This document shows positions 7,420 to 16,849 of a stretch of DNA of 64,000 nucleotides, in pieces. Below the pieces are notes generated by a model. It did not search any database, was not told the origin of the DNA, and saw nothing but the letters and a program-made list of their open reading frames with translations. The translations under genes were made by a program, and so were the position numbers. How positions within the stretch are numbered: the first letter of the stretch is position 1; every line of letters starts with the position of its first letter. Source of the stretch: Nocardia farcinica (GTDB taxonomy: Bacteria > Actinomycetota > Actinomycetes > Mycobacteriales > Mycobacteriaceae); NCBI RefSeq assembly GCF_001182745.1, contig NZ_LN868938.1, positions 2,232,001-2,296,000 on the forward strand, in the 5' to 3' direction.

Positions 7420-10152
7420 TCAGTGCGCGGCGGCGTCCCAGCTGCGCCCGGTGCCCACCGACACGTCCAGCGGCACCGACAGCGCGATGGCCGCCGACAT
7501 CTTCTCCCGCGCCAGCTGCTCGAGCGCGTCCCGCTCGCCCTCGGCCACCTCGAAGACGAGTTCGTCGTGGATCTGCAGCAGCATCCGCGAGCGCAGCCCG
7601 GCCTCCCGGATGCCGCGGTGCACGTCGATCATCGCCACCTTGATGATGTCGGCCGCGGTGCCCTGGATCGGCGCGTTGAGCGCCATCCGCTCGGCGGCCT
7701 CGCGGCGCTGCCGGTTGCTCGAGTCCAGGTCGGGCAGGTAGCGGCGGCGACCGAACAAGGTCTCGGTGTAGCCGACCTTGCGAGCCTGCTCGACCACCTC
7801 GTACAGGTAGTCGCGGATGCGGCCGAAGCGGGAGAAGTAGATGTCCATCTGCTCCTTGGCCTCGGCGGTGCTGATCTTGAGCTGGGCGGACAGCCCGTAG
7901 GAACTCAGCCCGTAGGCCAGCCCGTAGGACATGGCCTTGATCCGGCGGCGCAGCTCCGGGCTCACCTCCGCGATCGGGATGTCGAAGGCCTTGGACGCGA
8001 CGAAACTGTGCAGGTCCTCCCCCGAGTTGAAGGCCTCGATCAGGCCCTCGTCGCCGGACAGGTGCGCCATGATGCGCATCTCGATCTGGCTGTAGTCGGC
8101 GGTCATCAGCTCCGCGTAGCCCGGGCCCACCACGAAGGTGTCGCGGATCATCCGGCCGGTGTCGGTGCGGATGGGGATGTTCTGCAGGTTCGGCTCGGTG
8201 GAGGACAACCGGCCGGTCGCGGCGATGGTCTGGTTGAAGGTGGTGTGGATGCGTCCGTCGTCGGCCACCGACTTGAGCAGGCCGTCGACGGTCACCTTCA
8301 GCCGGGTGGCGTCGCGGTGGGCGAGCAGATGTTCCAGGAAGGGGTGCTGGGTCTTCTCGAACAGCGATTCCAGCGCGTCGGCGTCGGTGGTGTAGCCGGT
8401 CTTGGTGCGCTTGGTCTTGGGCATGTCGAGCTCGTCGAACAGCACCACCTGCAGCTGCTTGGGCGAGCCGAGGTTGATCTGCTTGCCGATCACCCCGTAG
8501 GCGGCCTCGGCGGCCTGGGCGACCTTGTCGGCGAATTGTCGTTGCAGCGCCTCGAGCTGCTCGCAGTCCACCGCGATGCCCGCCTCCTCCAGCGTGGCGA
8601 GCACGCCGAGCAGCGGCAGTTCCATGTCGGTGAGCAGCGCGGTGGACTCGATCTGCTCGAGTTCGGCGTCCAGCGCGGCGGCCAGGTCGAGCACGGCGCG
8701 GGCGCGCAGCATCTCCGCGCGCGCGGTCTCGGCGTCGACGGCGTCCTCGTCGTCGAGCAGCGAGAGCTGGGCGTTGTCGTCGGTCTCGGCGCGCAACTCG
8801 CGGTGCAGATAGCGCAGCGAGAGGTCGTCGAGGTTGAAGCTGCGCTGCCCGGGGCGCACCAGATAGGCCGCCAGGGCGGTGTCGCTGGTGAGCCCGCCCA
8901 GCGTCCAGCCGCGCCCGCGCAACGCGTGCATGGCCGACTTGGCCTCGTGCAGCGCCTTGGGCACCGCCGGGTCGGCCAGCCAGGCGGCCAGCGCCGCCTC
9001 GTCCTCGGGGGTGAGCACGGTGACGTCGATGTAGCCGCTCTCGCCGTCGGCGGCGGCGATGGCCAGCGCCTGCACGTCACCGCGCGCGGGCGCGCCGCTA
9101 CCGACCACCGAGACACCGTGGCGCACACCGGCTTTCGCGTGTTCGGCGAGCCAGTCGGCGACCGCGCCGACGGCCAGCGCGCCGCCGCTGATCTCGAACC
9201 CGGACTCGGCCTCCTGCTGCGGCGGCGCCAGCGTCTCGAACAGGCGGTCGCGCAGCACCCGGAACTCGAGGTCGTCGAAGAGACGGTGGATCTTCTCGCG
9301 GTCCCACGGCCCCTGCGCCAGCTGATCCGGCGTGTAGGGCAGCGGCACGTCCTTGACCATCTCGGTGAGCTGCCGGTTGAGCACCACGCTGCTCAGATTG
9401 GCGCGCAGCGCGTCGCCGACCTTGCCCTTGACGGTGTCCACCTTGTCCACCAGCGTGGCCAGGTCGCCGTACTCGCGGATCCACTTCGCCGCGGTCTTCT
9501 CCCCCACGCCGGGAATGCCGGGCAGGTTGTCGCTGGGGTCGCCGCGCAGCGCCGCGTAGTCCGGGTACTGGTTGGGGGTGAGACCGTATTTGGTCATCAC
9601 CTCCTCGGGAGTGAACCGCGTGAGGTCCGAGACGCCCTTGCGCGGGTAGAGCACGGTGACGTCGTCGTCGACCAACTGGATCGAGTCGCGGTCGCCGGTG
9701 ACGATGAGGATGCGGAAACCCTCGGCCTTGGCCTGGGTGGTGAGCGTGGCGATCACGTCGTCGGCCTCGAAACCGTCGATCGCCATGACCGGGATGCCGA
9801 GCGCGCCGAGCACGTCCTTGGTGAGCTCGACCTGCCCGCGGAACTCGTCCGGCGTCTGGCTGCGGTTGGCCTTGTACTCGGGGTAGGCCTCGGTGCGGAA
9901 GGTCTTGCGGGAGACGTCGAAGGCCGCGGCGATGTGCGTGGGCTTCTCGTCGCGCAGGAGGTTGATGAGCATGGCGGTGAAGCCGTAGACGGCGTTGGTG
10001 GTCTGCCCGGTGACCGTCTTGAAGTTCTCCGCCGGTAGGGCGAAGAACGCGCGGTAGGCGAGCGAGTGCCCGTCCAGCAACAGCAGGGTCGGCCGCCCGC
10101 CCTCGGCGCCGGGAGCGGGAGTGGAACGCGAGGCAGTCGTCGGTGAGCTCAC
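7420..10152 (-). CDS. polA: DNA polymerase I
   Basis: A 910-residue repair and Okazaki-processing polymerase. The N-terminal 5' nuclease domain (about 20-300) starts LLLLDGHSLAYRAFFALP. The middle domain (about 330-530) looks like a degenerate 3'-5' exonuclease, as usual in actinobacteria. The polymerase domain carries motif A DYSQIEMR, motif B region KAMSYGLAYGLSSYGLS and motif C QIHDELVFEV. The start is one of two adjacent GTGs (10152 or 10155). A -10-like TAGACT a few bases upstream suggests a leaderless or very short 5' end. It lies downstream of the liv cluster but has its own 127-bp upstream gap. Confidence 0.97.
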   Translation of the reverse strand: MSSPTTASRSTPAPGAEGGRPTLLLLDGHSLAYRAFFALPAENFKTVTGQTTNAVYGFTAMLINLLRDEKPTHIAAAFDVSRKTFRTEAYPEYKANRSQTPDEFRGQVELTKDVLGALGIPVMAIDGFEADDVIATLTTQAKAEGFRILIVTGDRDSIQLVDDDVTVLYPRKGVSDLTRFTPEEVMTKYGLTPNQYPDYAALRGDPSDNLPGIPGVGEKTAAKWIREYGDLATLVDKVDTVKGKVGDALRANLSSVVLNRQLTEMVKDVPLPYTPDQLAQGPWDREKIHRLFDDLEFRVLRDRLFETLAPPQQEAESGFEISGGALAVGAVADWLAEHAKAGVRHGVSVVGSGAPARGDVQALAIAAADGESGYIDVTVLTPEDEAALAAWLADPAVPKALHEAKSAMHALRGRGWTLGGLTSDTALAAYLVRPGQRSFNLDDLSLRYLHRELRAETDDNAQLSLLDDEDAVDAETARAEMLRARAVLDLAAALDAELEQIESTALLTDMELPLLGVLATLEEAGIAVDCEQLEALQRQFADKVAQAAEAAYGVIGKQINLGSPKQLQVVLFDELDMPKTKRTKTGYTTDADALESLFEKTQHPFLEHLLAHRDATRLKVTVDGLLKSVADDGRIHTTFNQTIAATGRLSSTEPNLQNIPIRTDTGRMIRDTFVVGPGYAELMTADYSQIEMRIMAHLSGDEGLIEAFNSGEDLHSFVASKAFDIPIAEVSPELRRRIKAMSYGLAYGLSSYGLSAQLKISTAEAKEQMDIYFSRFGRIRDYLYEVVEQARKVGYTETLFGRRRYLPDLDSSNRQRREAAERMALNAPIQGTAADIIKVAMIDVHRGIREAGLRSRMLLQIHDELVFEVAEGERDALEQLAREKMSAAIALSVPLDVSVGTGRSWDAAAH

Positions 10153-10279
10153 CACCCAGAGTCTAGGGACCGGCACCGACAGGCCGATACGCCGACACCA
10201 CCCCGATCTCCGGTCCGCCGCGCGCCCGGCGATGCGACATCCCCACCGCACCGCCGGGCCCGCGACGCCCGCCGCGCCG

Positions 10280-11308
10280 CTAGCCGACCCCGAGATAGGC
10301 CGATTTCACCGCCGGATCGGTGAGCAGGTCCGCACCGCTGCCGGTCTTGGTGACCGCCCCGGTCTCCAGGATGTAGGCGCGGTCGCTGCGGGCCAGCGCC
10401 TGCTGGGCGTTCTGCTCCACCAACAACACCGTGGTGCCCTGCTGGTTGATCTCGCTGATGATCCGGAAGATCTGCTGGATCACCATCGGCGCCAGACCCA
10501 TCGACGGCTCGTCGAGCAGCAGCAGCCGCGGCCGGGCCATCAGGGCGCGCCCGATCGCCAGCATCTGCTGCTCGCCGCCGGACAGCGTGCCGCCGACCTG
10601 TTTGCGCCGCTCGCGCAGGCGCGGGAACAGTTCGAACACCCACTCGAGGGTCCGGGTGTACTCCGCCTTCTGCTTGAACACCCGCCCGTAGCAACCCATG
10701 TCGAGGTTCTCCTGCACCGTCATGCCGGGGAACACGCCCCGGCCCTCGGGTGCTTGGATGAGCCCGCCGACCACCCGGTCGTGCGCCTTCACCGTGGTGA
10801 TGTCGCGGCCCTCGAACCGGATGCGGCCGCGGGTCAGCGGTAGCAGCCCCGACAGGGCGCGCATGGTGGTGGTCTTGCCCGCCCCGTTGGCGCCGAGCAG
10901 GGTCACCAGCTCGCCCTCGGCCACCCGCAGCGAGACCCCGTGCAGCGCCTGGATGCGGCCGTAGTTCACCACCATGTCCTCGACCTCGAGCAGTGCCGGG
11001 GCGTCGGAGGTGCGCGTCGAAAGATCCGGTGCCGCACCGGTTCCGGGCCGGTGCGCGTCCGCCGGGTCCGTCGTCGCCGGGTCGATTTCCGGACGGGCCG
11101 GCTCGCCCACCCGCACGGCGGGTCCCGCGCCGGGCTTCGGAATCGGCAGCTTCTGCGTCGGATACTCCCCGCCGGCCTGCCCGGCCTCCCGCTCGGCCCC
11201 GGTCTGCCCGCCCTCCGGCTCGGCCCGCCCTGCCCGGCCGCCCGCCCGGCCCGGCCTGCCCCGCGTCCGGCTCGGCCCCGGCCCGCTCGCCGCCCGACTC
11301 GACTCCAT
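10280..11308 (-). CDS. livF: LivF-type ABC transporter ATPase
   Basis: Second ATPase of a branched-chain-amino-acid-type importer. Normal LivF homology starts near residue 106 (LLEVEDMVVNYGRIQALHGVS). Walker A is GANGAGKTT (139-147), the signature LSGGEQQ (242-248), Walker B LLLLDEP. Before it lies an unusually long Gly/Ala/Glu/Pro segment (residues 1-105) that includes two tandem nonapeptides, AEPEGGQTG and AEREAGQAG. The same nonapeptide ends the LivG frame, so a frame break between the genes is likely. The true start is uncertain: ATG 11308 is only the most upstream candidate. Confidence 0.85.
   Translation of the reverse strand: MESSRAASGPGPSRTRGRPGRAGGRAGRAEPEGGQTGAEREAGQAGGEYPTQKLPIPKPGAGPAVRVGEPARPEIDPATTDPADAHRPGTGAAPDLSTRTSDAPALLEVEDMVVNYGRIQALHGVSLRVAEGELVTLLGANGAGKTTTMRALSGLLPLTRGRIRFEGRDITTVKAHDRVVGGLIQAPEGRGVFPGMTVQENLDMGCYGRVFKQKAEYTRTLEWVFELFPRLRERRKQVGGTLSGGEQQMLAIGRALMARPRLLLLDEPSMGLAPMVIQQIFRIISEINQQGTTVLLVEQNAQQALARSDRAYILETGAVTKTGSGADLLTDPAVKSAYLGVG
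11171..11303 (-). repeat. 27-bp coding minisatellite at the livG/livF junction
   Basis: Five head-to-tail units: 11171-11197, 11198-11224, 11225-11249, 11250-11276 and 11277-11303. Four are 27 bp and encode AE(P/R)(D/E)xGQxG-like nonapeptides, the last diverged (VESGGERAG). The third is only 25 bp but matches the first unit at 22 of 25 aligned positions. Its 2-bp shortfall changes the reading frame from that of LivG to that of LivF. Confidence 0.85.
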
Positions 11309-12293
11309 CCCGCCCGGCGTCCCCCGCCTGCTCCGCGCCGACCTGGTCGTCGGGCACGCCCAGGTAGGCCGCGATCACCGCCGGGTCGTCGCGGATCTCG
11401 GCGGGCAGCCCGTCGGCGATCTTGCGGCCGAACTCGAGCACCACGATCCGGTCGGTCACGCCCATCACCAGGCGCATGTCGTGCTCGATGAGCAGTACGG
11501 TGAAGCCGTCGTCGCGGATCTTGCGGATCAGGTCCATCAGCGCCGACTTCTCGCTGGGATTGAACCCCGCGGCGGGCTCGTCCAGGCACAGCAACTTCGG
11601 CTCGGTGGCCAGCGCGCGGGCGATCTCCAACCGGCGCTGGTCACCGTAGGAGAGGTTGCGCGCCTTCTCCACCGCTCGCGGCGCGATACCCACGAACTCC
11701 AGCAGCGCCATGCCGCGCTCGATGGCGTCGCGTTCCTCCCGGCGATGCCGGGGCGTGCGGAACACCGCGCCCGGCACCGAGGTCTTGTGCCGGGCGTCGG
11801 TGCCCACCACCACGTTCTCCAGGGCCGTCATCTCCCCGAACAACCGCACGTTCTGGAAGGTGCGCGCTATGCCGAGGCGGGTGATGGCGTTGCGCTTGGT
11901 CTTGGTCAGCGGCTTGCCGTCGAAATGCACCAGCCCGGCGGCGGGTCGGTACACGCCGGTGATCGCGTTGAAGCAGGTGGTCTTGCCCGCGCCGTTGGGG
12001 CCGATCAGGCCGAGGATCTCGCCGCGGCGGATCTCGAAGCTGACGTCGTCGAGCGCGGTGAGGCCGCCGAACTTCACGGTGAGCCCGTCGGTGCGCAGCA
12101 GCGGCTCGCCGACCGCGGTCTCGATCGTCCGGTGCGGTGCGACGACCTCGGCCACCGCGTCCGCGTCGGCGAGTTCGGGTGCCACCGCGGTCACGTCGAC
12201 CTCACCGGCGCTCTCGGCTTCCGGCGGCGCGGCGTACCCGGCGGCGATGTCCTCGTTGTCGAACAGCGCGTCACCCGCGCCCGGCCCGGTCAC
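11225..12293 (-). CDS. livG: LivG-type ABC transporter ATPase (frame open past its domain)
   Basis: First ATPase of the Liv-type importer. A 65-residue acidic N-terminal extension precedes the domain. Walker A GPNGAGKTT is at 98-106, the signature LSYGDQ at 214-219, Walker B LLCLDEP at 234-240 and the H-loop His at 271. Homology ends near residue 315 (AAYLGVPDD). No stop follows: the frame runs through a repeat-encoded linker and stays open over livF to 10149. I end the feature at the 25-bp repeat unit, where the frame probably breaks. The GTG at 12293 overlaps the livM stop (GTGA). Confidence 0.85.
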
Positions 12294-13690
12294 TTGCCCG
12301 CTCCGATCGGCTCGCCGACGGTGGGTTTGCGCACCGCCTGATACACCTGCCTGCCGTAGCTGAGCAGCTTCTGCCGCACCGGGAACAGGCCCTGCGGCCG
12401 CAGAATCATCATCACCACCAACGCGATACCGAAATACAGATACTTGAGGTCGCCCAGCGATTGCGCGCCGCCCGGGCGGAACAGCAGCACACTGCCCAGC
12501 AGCAACGCCGCCATCACGCCGGTGAAGACCATCCCGGCGATCACCCCCCGCCGCACCCAGGCGCCGAGATCACGGCCCTTGTAGCGCCACAGCACGAGCA
12601 GCCCGACGAACAGCACCACGTCCACGATCAGCAGCACATAGCCGGTCGACTCGCTGTCCACCAGGTTCACCGAGGTCAGCCGCTTGGGCAGGTAGGCGAT
12701 GATGAACGCGCCGAAGATGACGCCGAGCTTGTTGCCCTGGCCGCCGATCACCACCGCGCACAGGAACAGCATCGAATTGATGATGTTGAATCCGGTCGGA
12801 TTGATGAACTGCACCTGGCCGGCGTACATCGCGCCGGACAGTCCGCCCACGGCCGCACCGATGAGGAAGGCCCACAGCTTGAACTTGAAGGTCGGCACGC
12901 CCATGATCTCGGCGGCGTCCTCGTCCTCGCGGATCGCCACCCAGGCCCGGCCCACCCGGCTGCGCTCGAGGTTGCCCACGATCAGCAGCACCACGATCAC
13001 CAGCGCGAGCCCGAGCCAGTACCAGTAGGTGCCGTAACTCGCGCGGTCGAGCAGGTTGGCGCTGGCCGGGTCGCCGGTGTTGCCCGCGGAGAACACCCCG
13101 TTGGGTTTGCTCTCGGATTCGCCGACGTGCGGGTAGGCCACCTCGGACAGGCCGAGGCTGCCGTTGGTCAGTTCGTGCAGGTTGTCGGCGAGCAGGCGGA
13201 CGATCTCACCGAAGCCGAGGGTCACGATGGCCAGGTAGTCACCGCGCAGCCGCAGCGTCGGCGAGCCCAGGATCAGCCCGGACAGCGCCGTCACGGCCAC
13301 CGCGATGGGCAGGCAGGCCAGCCACGCCCACTGCGGGTCGAGCCAGCCGCCGTCGGTCTGGTTCCACGGGCTGTTCGGGCTGGTGAGCAGGCCGACGGTG
13401 TACGCGCCGATGGCGTAGAAGCCGACATAGCCCAGGTCCAGCAGACCCGCTTGGCCGACAACCACATTCAGGCCGATGGCGATGAGCGCGAACATCGCGA
13501 ACTCGGCCATCACCAGTCCGAAGTTGTAGGCCGGGGTGTCCAGGACGGGCGGCGGGAACAGCGGCAGCAGCGCCAACGCGATGATCGCGGGCACACCGAC
13601 CGCCCACTGCGCGGGCCGCGACAGGCCGTCCCACCAGGTGCGCAGCGCGTCGCCGAGACCGGCCCGCGCCGGAGTCGTGGTCGTGCTCAT
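12290..13690 (-). CDS. livM: LivM-type ABC transporter permease
   Basis: A 466-residue inner-membrane permease of the branched-chain amino acid family. It has about ten hydrophobic segments, the LivM signature GQAGLLDLGYVGFYAIGAY near residue 80 and the ATPase-contact loop RVGRAWVAIREDEDAAEIMG. The C-terminus is longer than in E. coli LivM, with two extra hydrophobic stretches (VIAGMVFTGVMAALLLGSVL and LKYLYFGIALVVMMIL). The ATG at 13690 overlaps the livH stop (ATGA), and its own stop overlaps livG. This indicates translational coupling through the cluster. Confidence 0.92.
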   Translation of the reverse strand: MSTTTTPARAGLGDALRTWWDGLSRPAQWAVGVPAIIALALLPLFPPPVLDTPAYNFGLVMAEFAMFALIAIGLNVVVGQAGLLDLGYVGFYAIGAYTVGLLTSPNSPWNQTDGGWLDPQWAWLACLPIAVAVTALSGLILGSPTLRLRGDYLAIVTLGFGEIVRLLADNLHELTNGSLGLSEVAYPHVGESESKPNGVFSAGNTGDPASANLLDRASYGTYWYWLGLALVIVVLLIVGNLERSRVGRAWVAIREDEDAAEIMGVPTFKFKLWAFLIGAAVGGLSGAMYAGQVQFINPTGFNIINSMLFLCAVVIGGQGNKLGVIFGAFIIAYLPKRLTSVNLVDSESTGYVLLIVDVVLFVGLLVLWRYKGRDLGAWVRRGVIAGMVFTGVMAALLLGSVLLFRPGGAQSLGDLKYLYFGIALVVMMILRPQGLFPVRQKLLSYGRQVYQAVRKPTVGEPIGAGK

Positions 13691-14724
13691 GCCCGTGCCT
13701 TCCCGAGACTCTCGCCGAGGATGCCCGTCGGCCGCACCATCAGCACCGCTACCAGCACCACGAACGCGACCACGTCGCGCCATTCGATGCCGAGCAGGAT
13801 CTGGCCGTACTGCTCGACGATGCCGAGCAGCAGGCCGCCGAGCAGCGCGCCGCGCAGGTTGCCGATGCCGCCGAGCACCGCGGCGGCGAAGGCCTTGATG
13901 CCGAGGATGAATCCGCCCGAGTAGATGATCGCGGGCGGGATCTTGATCGCGTACAGGGTGGCCGCCGCACCGGCGAGCAGGCCGCCGATGAGGAAGGTCA
14001 GCATGATCACCCGCTCGCGCGAGACACCCATCAGCGTCGCGGTGTCCGGGTCCTGCGCCACCGCGCGGATGCCGCGGCCGAATTTCGTTCGGTTGATGAG
14101 CATCTCGGTCGCCAGCGCGAGCACCACCGCGGCCACCACGATCAGGATCGCGATGTTGGTGACGTCGGCGCCGCCGAAGCTGAACTGCACGGTCGGCTCC
14201 ACCAGCTGGATCGGCTGCTGGGCGTTGGTGCCGCCGAGGTCGGGATCGATCTTGGGCAGGATGAAGTGCACGAACTCCTGGAGCACGAACGACATGCCGA
14301 TCGCGGTGATCAGGAACGCCAGCGGTTTGGCCCCGCGGCGGCGCAACGGCCGATACGCCACCCGTTCCAGGCCGACGGCGGCGCCGCCGGAGACCACCAT
14401 GCCGACCACCATCGCCAAGCCCAGATAGACGACGGTCAGCACCACACCCTGGTCGTAGACGTCGGGCCCGGCCGAGAAGCCGAATATCATCAGGCCGACC
14501 AGCTGCCCGAACATGCCCAGCATGAATATTTCCGAATGGGCGAAATTGATCAGTCGCAGCACGCCGTAGACCAGCGTGTAGCCCACCGCGACCAACGCGT
14601 AGATGGAACCGTAGGTGACCCCGTCGACGGTCAGGCGCCAGAATTGATCGAAGACGTCCTGGTAATTGAAGTCGATCGAGCTCGCGACAAGGGAGACCAT
14701 GTCGCTCGATGTCGATGATGTCAT
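13687..14724 (-). CDS. livH: LivH-type ABC transporter permease
   Basis: A 345-residue permease with the LivH hallmarks YGSIYALVAVGYTLVYGVLRLINFAHSE (shown here as a region, about residues 37-64), the coupling loop GRGIRAVAQDPDTATLMGV, and closing GGIGNLRGALLGGLLLG. About eight membrane spans can be seen. The ATG at 14724 is preceded by GAGGGCG. It is the first membrane gene after livJ and is separated from it by a strong hairpin, so its dose is probably lower than that of the binding protein. Confidence 0.92.
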   Translation of the reverse strand: MTSSTSSDMVSLVASSIDFNYQDVFDQFWRLTVDGVTYGSIYALVAVGYTLVYGVLRLINFAHSEIFMLGMFGQLVGLMIFGFSAGPDVYDQGVVLTVVYLGLAMVVGMVVSGGAAVGLERVAYRPLRRRGAKPLAFLITAIGMSFVLQEFVHFILPKIDPDLGGTNAQQPIQLVEPTVQFSFGGADVTNIAILIVVAAVVLALATEMLINRTKFGRGIRAVAQDPDTATLMGVSRERVIMLTFLIGGLLAGAAATLYAIKIPPAIIYSGGFILGIKAFAAAVLGGIGNLRGALLGGLLLGIVEQYGQILLGIEWRDVVAFVVLVAVLMVRPTGILGESLGKARA

Positions 14725-14758
14725 TGGAATAGCGCCCTCACCCGTATCCCTCAGGAAA

Positions 14759-14795
14759 CAGCACGCACGGAGGCGGTGCACCTCCGTGCGTGCTG
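14759..14795 (-). terminator. 15-bp stem hairpin between livJ and livH
   Basis: CAGCACGCACGGAGG (14759-14773) and its exact complement (14781-14795) flank a 7-nt loop. There is no clear U-tract on either side, so it is more likely a partial terminator or an mRNA end-stabiliser that lets livJ be expressed above livH than a full stop. Confidence 0.65.
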
Positions 14796-14808
14796 CACTG
14801 TCTCGCGC

Positions 14809-16047
14809 CTACTCGACCTCGTAGATCCAGATCTGCGCGTTGGCGAGTTCGCCGTCGGGGCTCCACTTGTATTGCCGGGCCAGGCCGGGGCCGTCGTAGG
14901 AGCGGACGAATTCCAGCAGGTCGGGCCGGGTGACCTTACCGCTGTCGATGCCCTTGGCCAGGATCGTGGCCAGGTCGTAGGCCTCCACCGAGTAGACGCC
15001 GGGCGCCTGGCCGTTGAGCGCCTCGTAGTCCTTGGCGAACTGCTCCGGCGCCGGACCGCACGGGCAGGTCAGCGTGGCGCCCTTGGCGGCGCTGCCCGCC
15101 TGCGCGATGAACTGCGGGTCGTTGACACCGTCGGGACCGACGAACACCGCGTCCACGCCACCGGACTTCAGCTGCTGGGCCAGCGGTGCGCCCTCGGCGT
15201 AGTAGCCGGCGAAGAACACCGCGTCCGGCTTGGCCGCCGCGATCTTGGTGACGGTGGCCGAGAAGTCCTTGTCGCCCTTCTTGATGCTGGCCGCGCAGCC
15301 CGGATCGGCGGCCGCGCCCAGCCCGGCGGTGACGCTGTTGGCCAGGCCGACACCGTAATCGGTGTTGTCCTGCACCACGCAGACCTTCTTGTAGTTGGCG
15401 GTGTTCACCAGGTACTTGGCGACCGAGGGGCCCTGCACGTCGTCGTTGGCCAGGCCGCGGAAGAAGCTGGTCCAGCCGTTCTGGGTGAGGGTGGCGTTGG
15501 TGGCCGAGGAGGTCAGCGCGGCCAGGCCGGCGTCGCTGAGGATCTGGCCGGTGGCCTTGGTCTCGCCGGAGAAGGCGGGGCCGACCAGGCCGATGATCGA
15601 GCGATCGTTGACGATCTGCGGGATCACCTGGGTGGCCTTCTGCGGGTCGCCCTCGGTGTCGAACTGCTTCAGCTCGATCCGGCAGCCGGGGTTGGCCTGG
15701 TTGTGCTTGTCGAGGGCGAGTTTCACGCCGTTGACGATGTTGATGCCCAGCGCCGCGTCGGGGCCGGTCAGCGCACCCGCCATCGCGATCGCCGTCCCGG
15801 GCGGGCAGGTGGCCGAGCCGGTGCCCGCCGGGTCGGCGGCCTGGGCCGGGTCGGTCTTGGGCACTTCCCGGCCCTCGAGGTCCACCTGTGTCACGGGCTG
15901 GATGGACAGGCCGCCGGTTCCGGTGCCGGTGGTATCGGAACCGCTGTCGGTGGATTTGTCACTGCATCCGGTCAGTGCGAGTGCGGCGGCGGCACCGATG
16001 GCCAACACACCTCGCGTCGTACGACCGCGCCAAGTCGAACTAAGCAC
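14809..16047 (-). CDS. livJ: Liv-type ABC transporter substrate-binding lipoprotein
   Basis: A 412-residue periplasmic-binding-type lipoprotein. The signal sequence has a hydrophobic core (LAIGAAAALALTGC) with the lipobox cysteine near residue 28. A Ser/Thr/Gly-rich linker follows, then a type I binding fold (AGALTGPDAALGINIVNG, GLVGPAFSGETKA, VFVGPDGVNDPQF). It feeds the LivHMGF system encoded next. The GTG at 16047 follows GAGGTGAGAC. The ligand may be a branched-chain amino acid or another amide or peptide. The 187-bp upstream gap to 16234 holds no gene that I recognise. Confidence 0.9.
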   Translation of the reverse strand: MLSSTWRGRTTRGVLAIGAAAALALTGCSDKSTDSGSDTTGTGTGGLSIQPVTQVDLEGREVPKTDPAQAADPAGTGSATCPPGTAIAMAGALTGPDAALGINIVNGVKLALDKHNQANPGCRIELKQFDTEGDPQKATQVIPQIVNDRSIIGLVGPAFSGETKATGQILSDAGLAALTSSATNATLTQNGWTSFFRGLANDDVQGPSVAKYLVNTANYKKVCVVQDNTDYGVGLANSVTAGLGAAADPGCAASIKKGDKDFSATVTKIAAAKPDAVFFAGYYAEGAPLAQQLKSGGVDAVFVGPDGVNDPQFIAQAGSAAKGATLTCPCGPAPEQFAKDYEALNGQAPGVYSVEAYDLATILAKGIDSGKVTRPDLLEFVRSYDGPGLARQYKWSPDGELANAQIWIYEVE

Positions 16048-16234
16048 GTCTCACCTCTACGTCCTGTGCTCCCCCGGCTGCCCGAGGGGGCCGACCACGT
16101 CAGCCCGGTCAGAAACATAGCGTCGCGACGTTCGATCCGCATGACATTGAGAGCACCGAAATGACGCCGTGTCGAATTGTTTACGGCCATCATGTTTCGA
16201 GCGAGTAAATTCTCGCCCCGGCGCACGCGCGCCC

Positions 16235-16849
16235 TCACTTGGGCGCGAGGTTCTCCAGCACGACCTCGGCGACGGCCTTCATGGTGGTACGGCGATCCAT
16301 CGCGGTGCGCTGGATCCACTTGAACGCCTGCGGCTCGGACAGCCCCTGGGTCTGCATCAGCACGCCCTTGGCGCGCTCGACCAGCTTGCGGGTCTCCAGC
16401 CGATCGGCCAGGTTCGCGACCTCGCTCTCCAGCGCGGTGATCTCGTGGAAGCGGCTGGCCGCCAATTCGATCGCGGGCACCAGATCGGATTTCGTGAAGG
16501 GCTTGACCAGATACGCCATCGCACCCGCGTCCCTGGCTCGCTCGACCAGGTCGCGCTGGCTGAACGCGGTCAGGATCACCACGGGCGCAACACGTTTCGA
16601 GGCGATCTCGGCAGCGGCGTCGATACCGTCGCGGCGCGGCATCTTCACGTCCATGATCACCAGATCGGGCCGGTGCTCGACCGCCAGATCCACCGCCTGC
16701 TGGCCGTCGCCCGCCTCACCGACGACCTGATACCCCTCCTCGGTCAGCATCTCCACCAGATCCATCCGGATGAGCGCCTCGTCTTCGGCGACGACGACCC
16801 GCTTCGCCCCGGCATTCGTCGTGCCGGCGCCCCCAGCTGTAGTGCTCAT
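16235..16849 (-). CDS. pdtaR: PdtaR-like response regulator with RNA-binding ANTAR domain
   Basis: A 204-residue two-domain regulator. The receiver domain (about 15-130) shows the acidic pair in VVVAEDEALIRMD, the phospho-acceptor Asp in LVIMDVKMPRRDG and the Lys in YLVKPFTKSDL. The ANTAR domain (about 145-200) has LVERAKGVLMQTQGLSEPQAFKWIQRTAM. In mycobacteria PdtaR acts with histidine kinase PdtaS and binds nascent RNA hairpins as an antiterminator. PdtaS is encoded elsewhere there, and it is not in this window. The position near polA matches M. tuberculosis Rv1626. Confidence 0.93.
   Translation of the reverse strand: MSTTAGGAGTTNAGAKRVVVAEDEALIRMDLVEMLTEEGYQVVGEAGDGQQAVDLAVEHRPDLVIMDVKMPRRDGIDAAAEIASKRVAPVVILTAFSQRDLVERARDAGAMAYLVKPFTKSDLVPAIELAASRFHEITALESEVANLADRLETRKLVERAKGVLMQTQGLSEPQAFKWIQRTAMDRRTTMKAVAEVVLENLAPK

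Noticed and set aside
7423..10038. Long open frame opposite polA (and similar ones opposite nadAB, livM, pbp and hisD)
   Set aside because: Very high GC makes antisense frames open by chance. The polA frame has all domains and motifs; the antisense protein is compositionally skewed and has none.
10149..11225. C-terminal continuation of the LivG frame over livF to 10149
   Set aside because: Beyond the repeat linker the residues are Arg/Gly-rich shadow of the real LivF frame, which carries complete ATPase motifs.
16050..16234. GlnR or other nitrogen operator upstream of livJ
   Set aside because: GAAAC- and GTAAAC-like half-sites occur near 16180-16200, but their spacing does not match the known box and they lie far from the livJ start.
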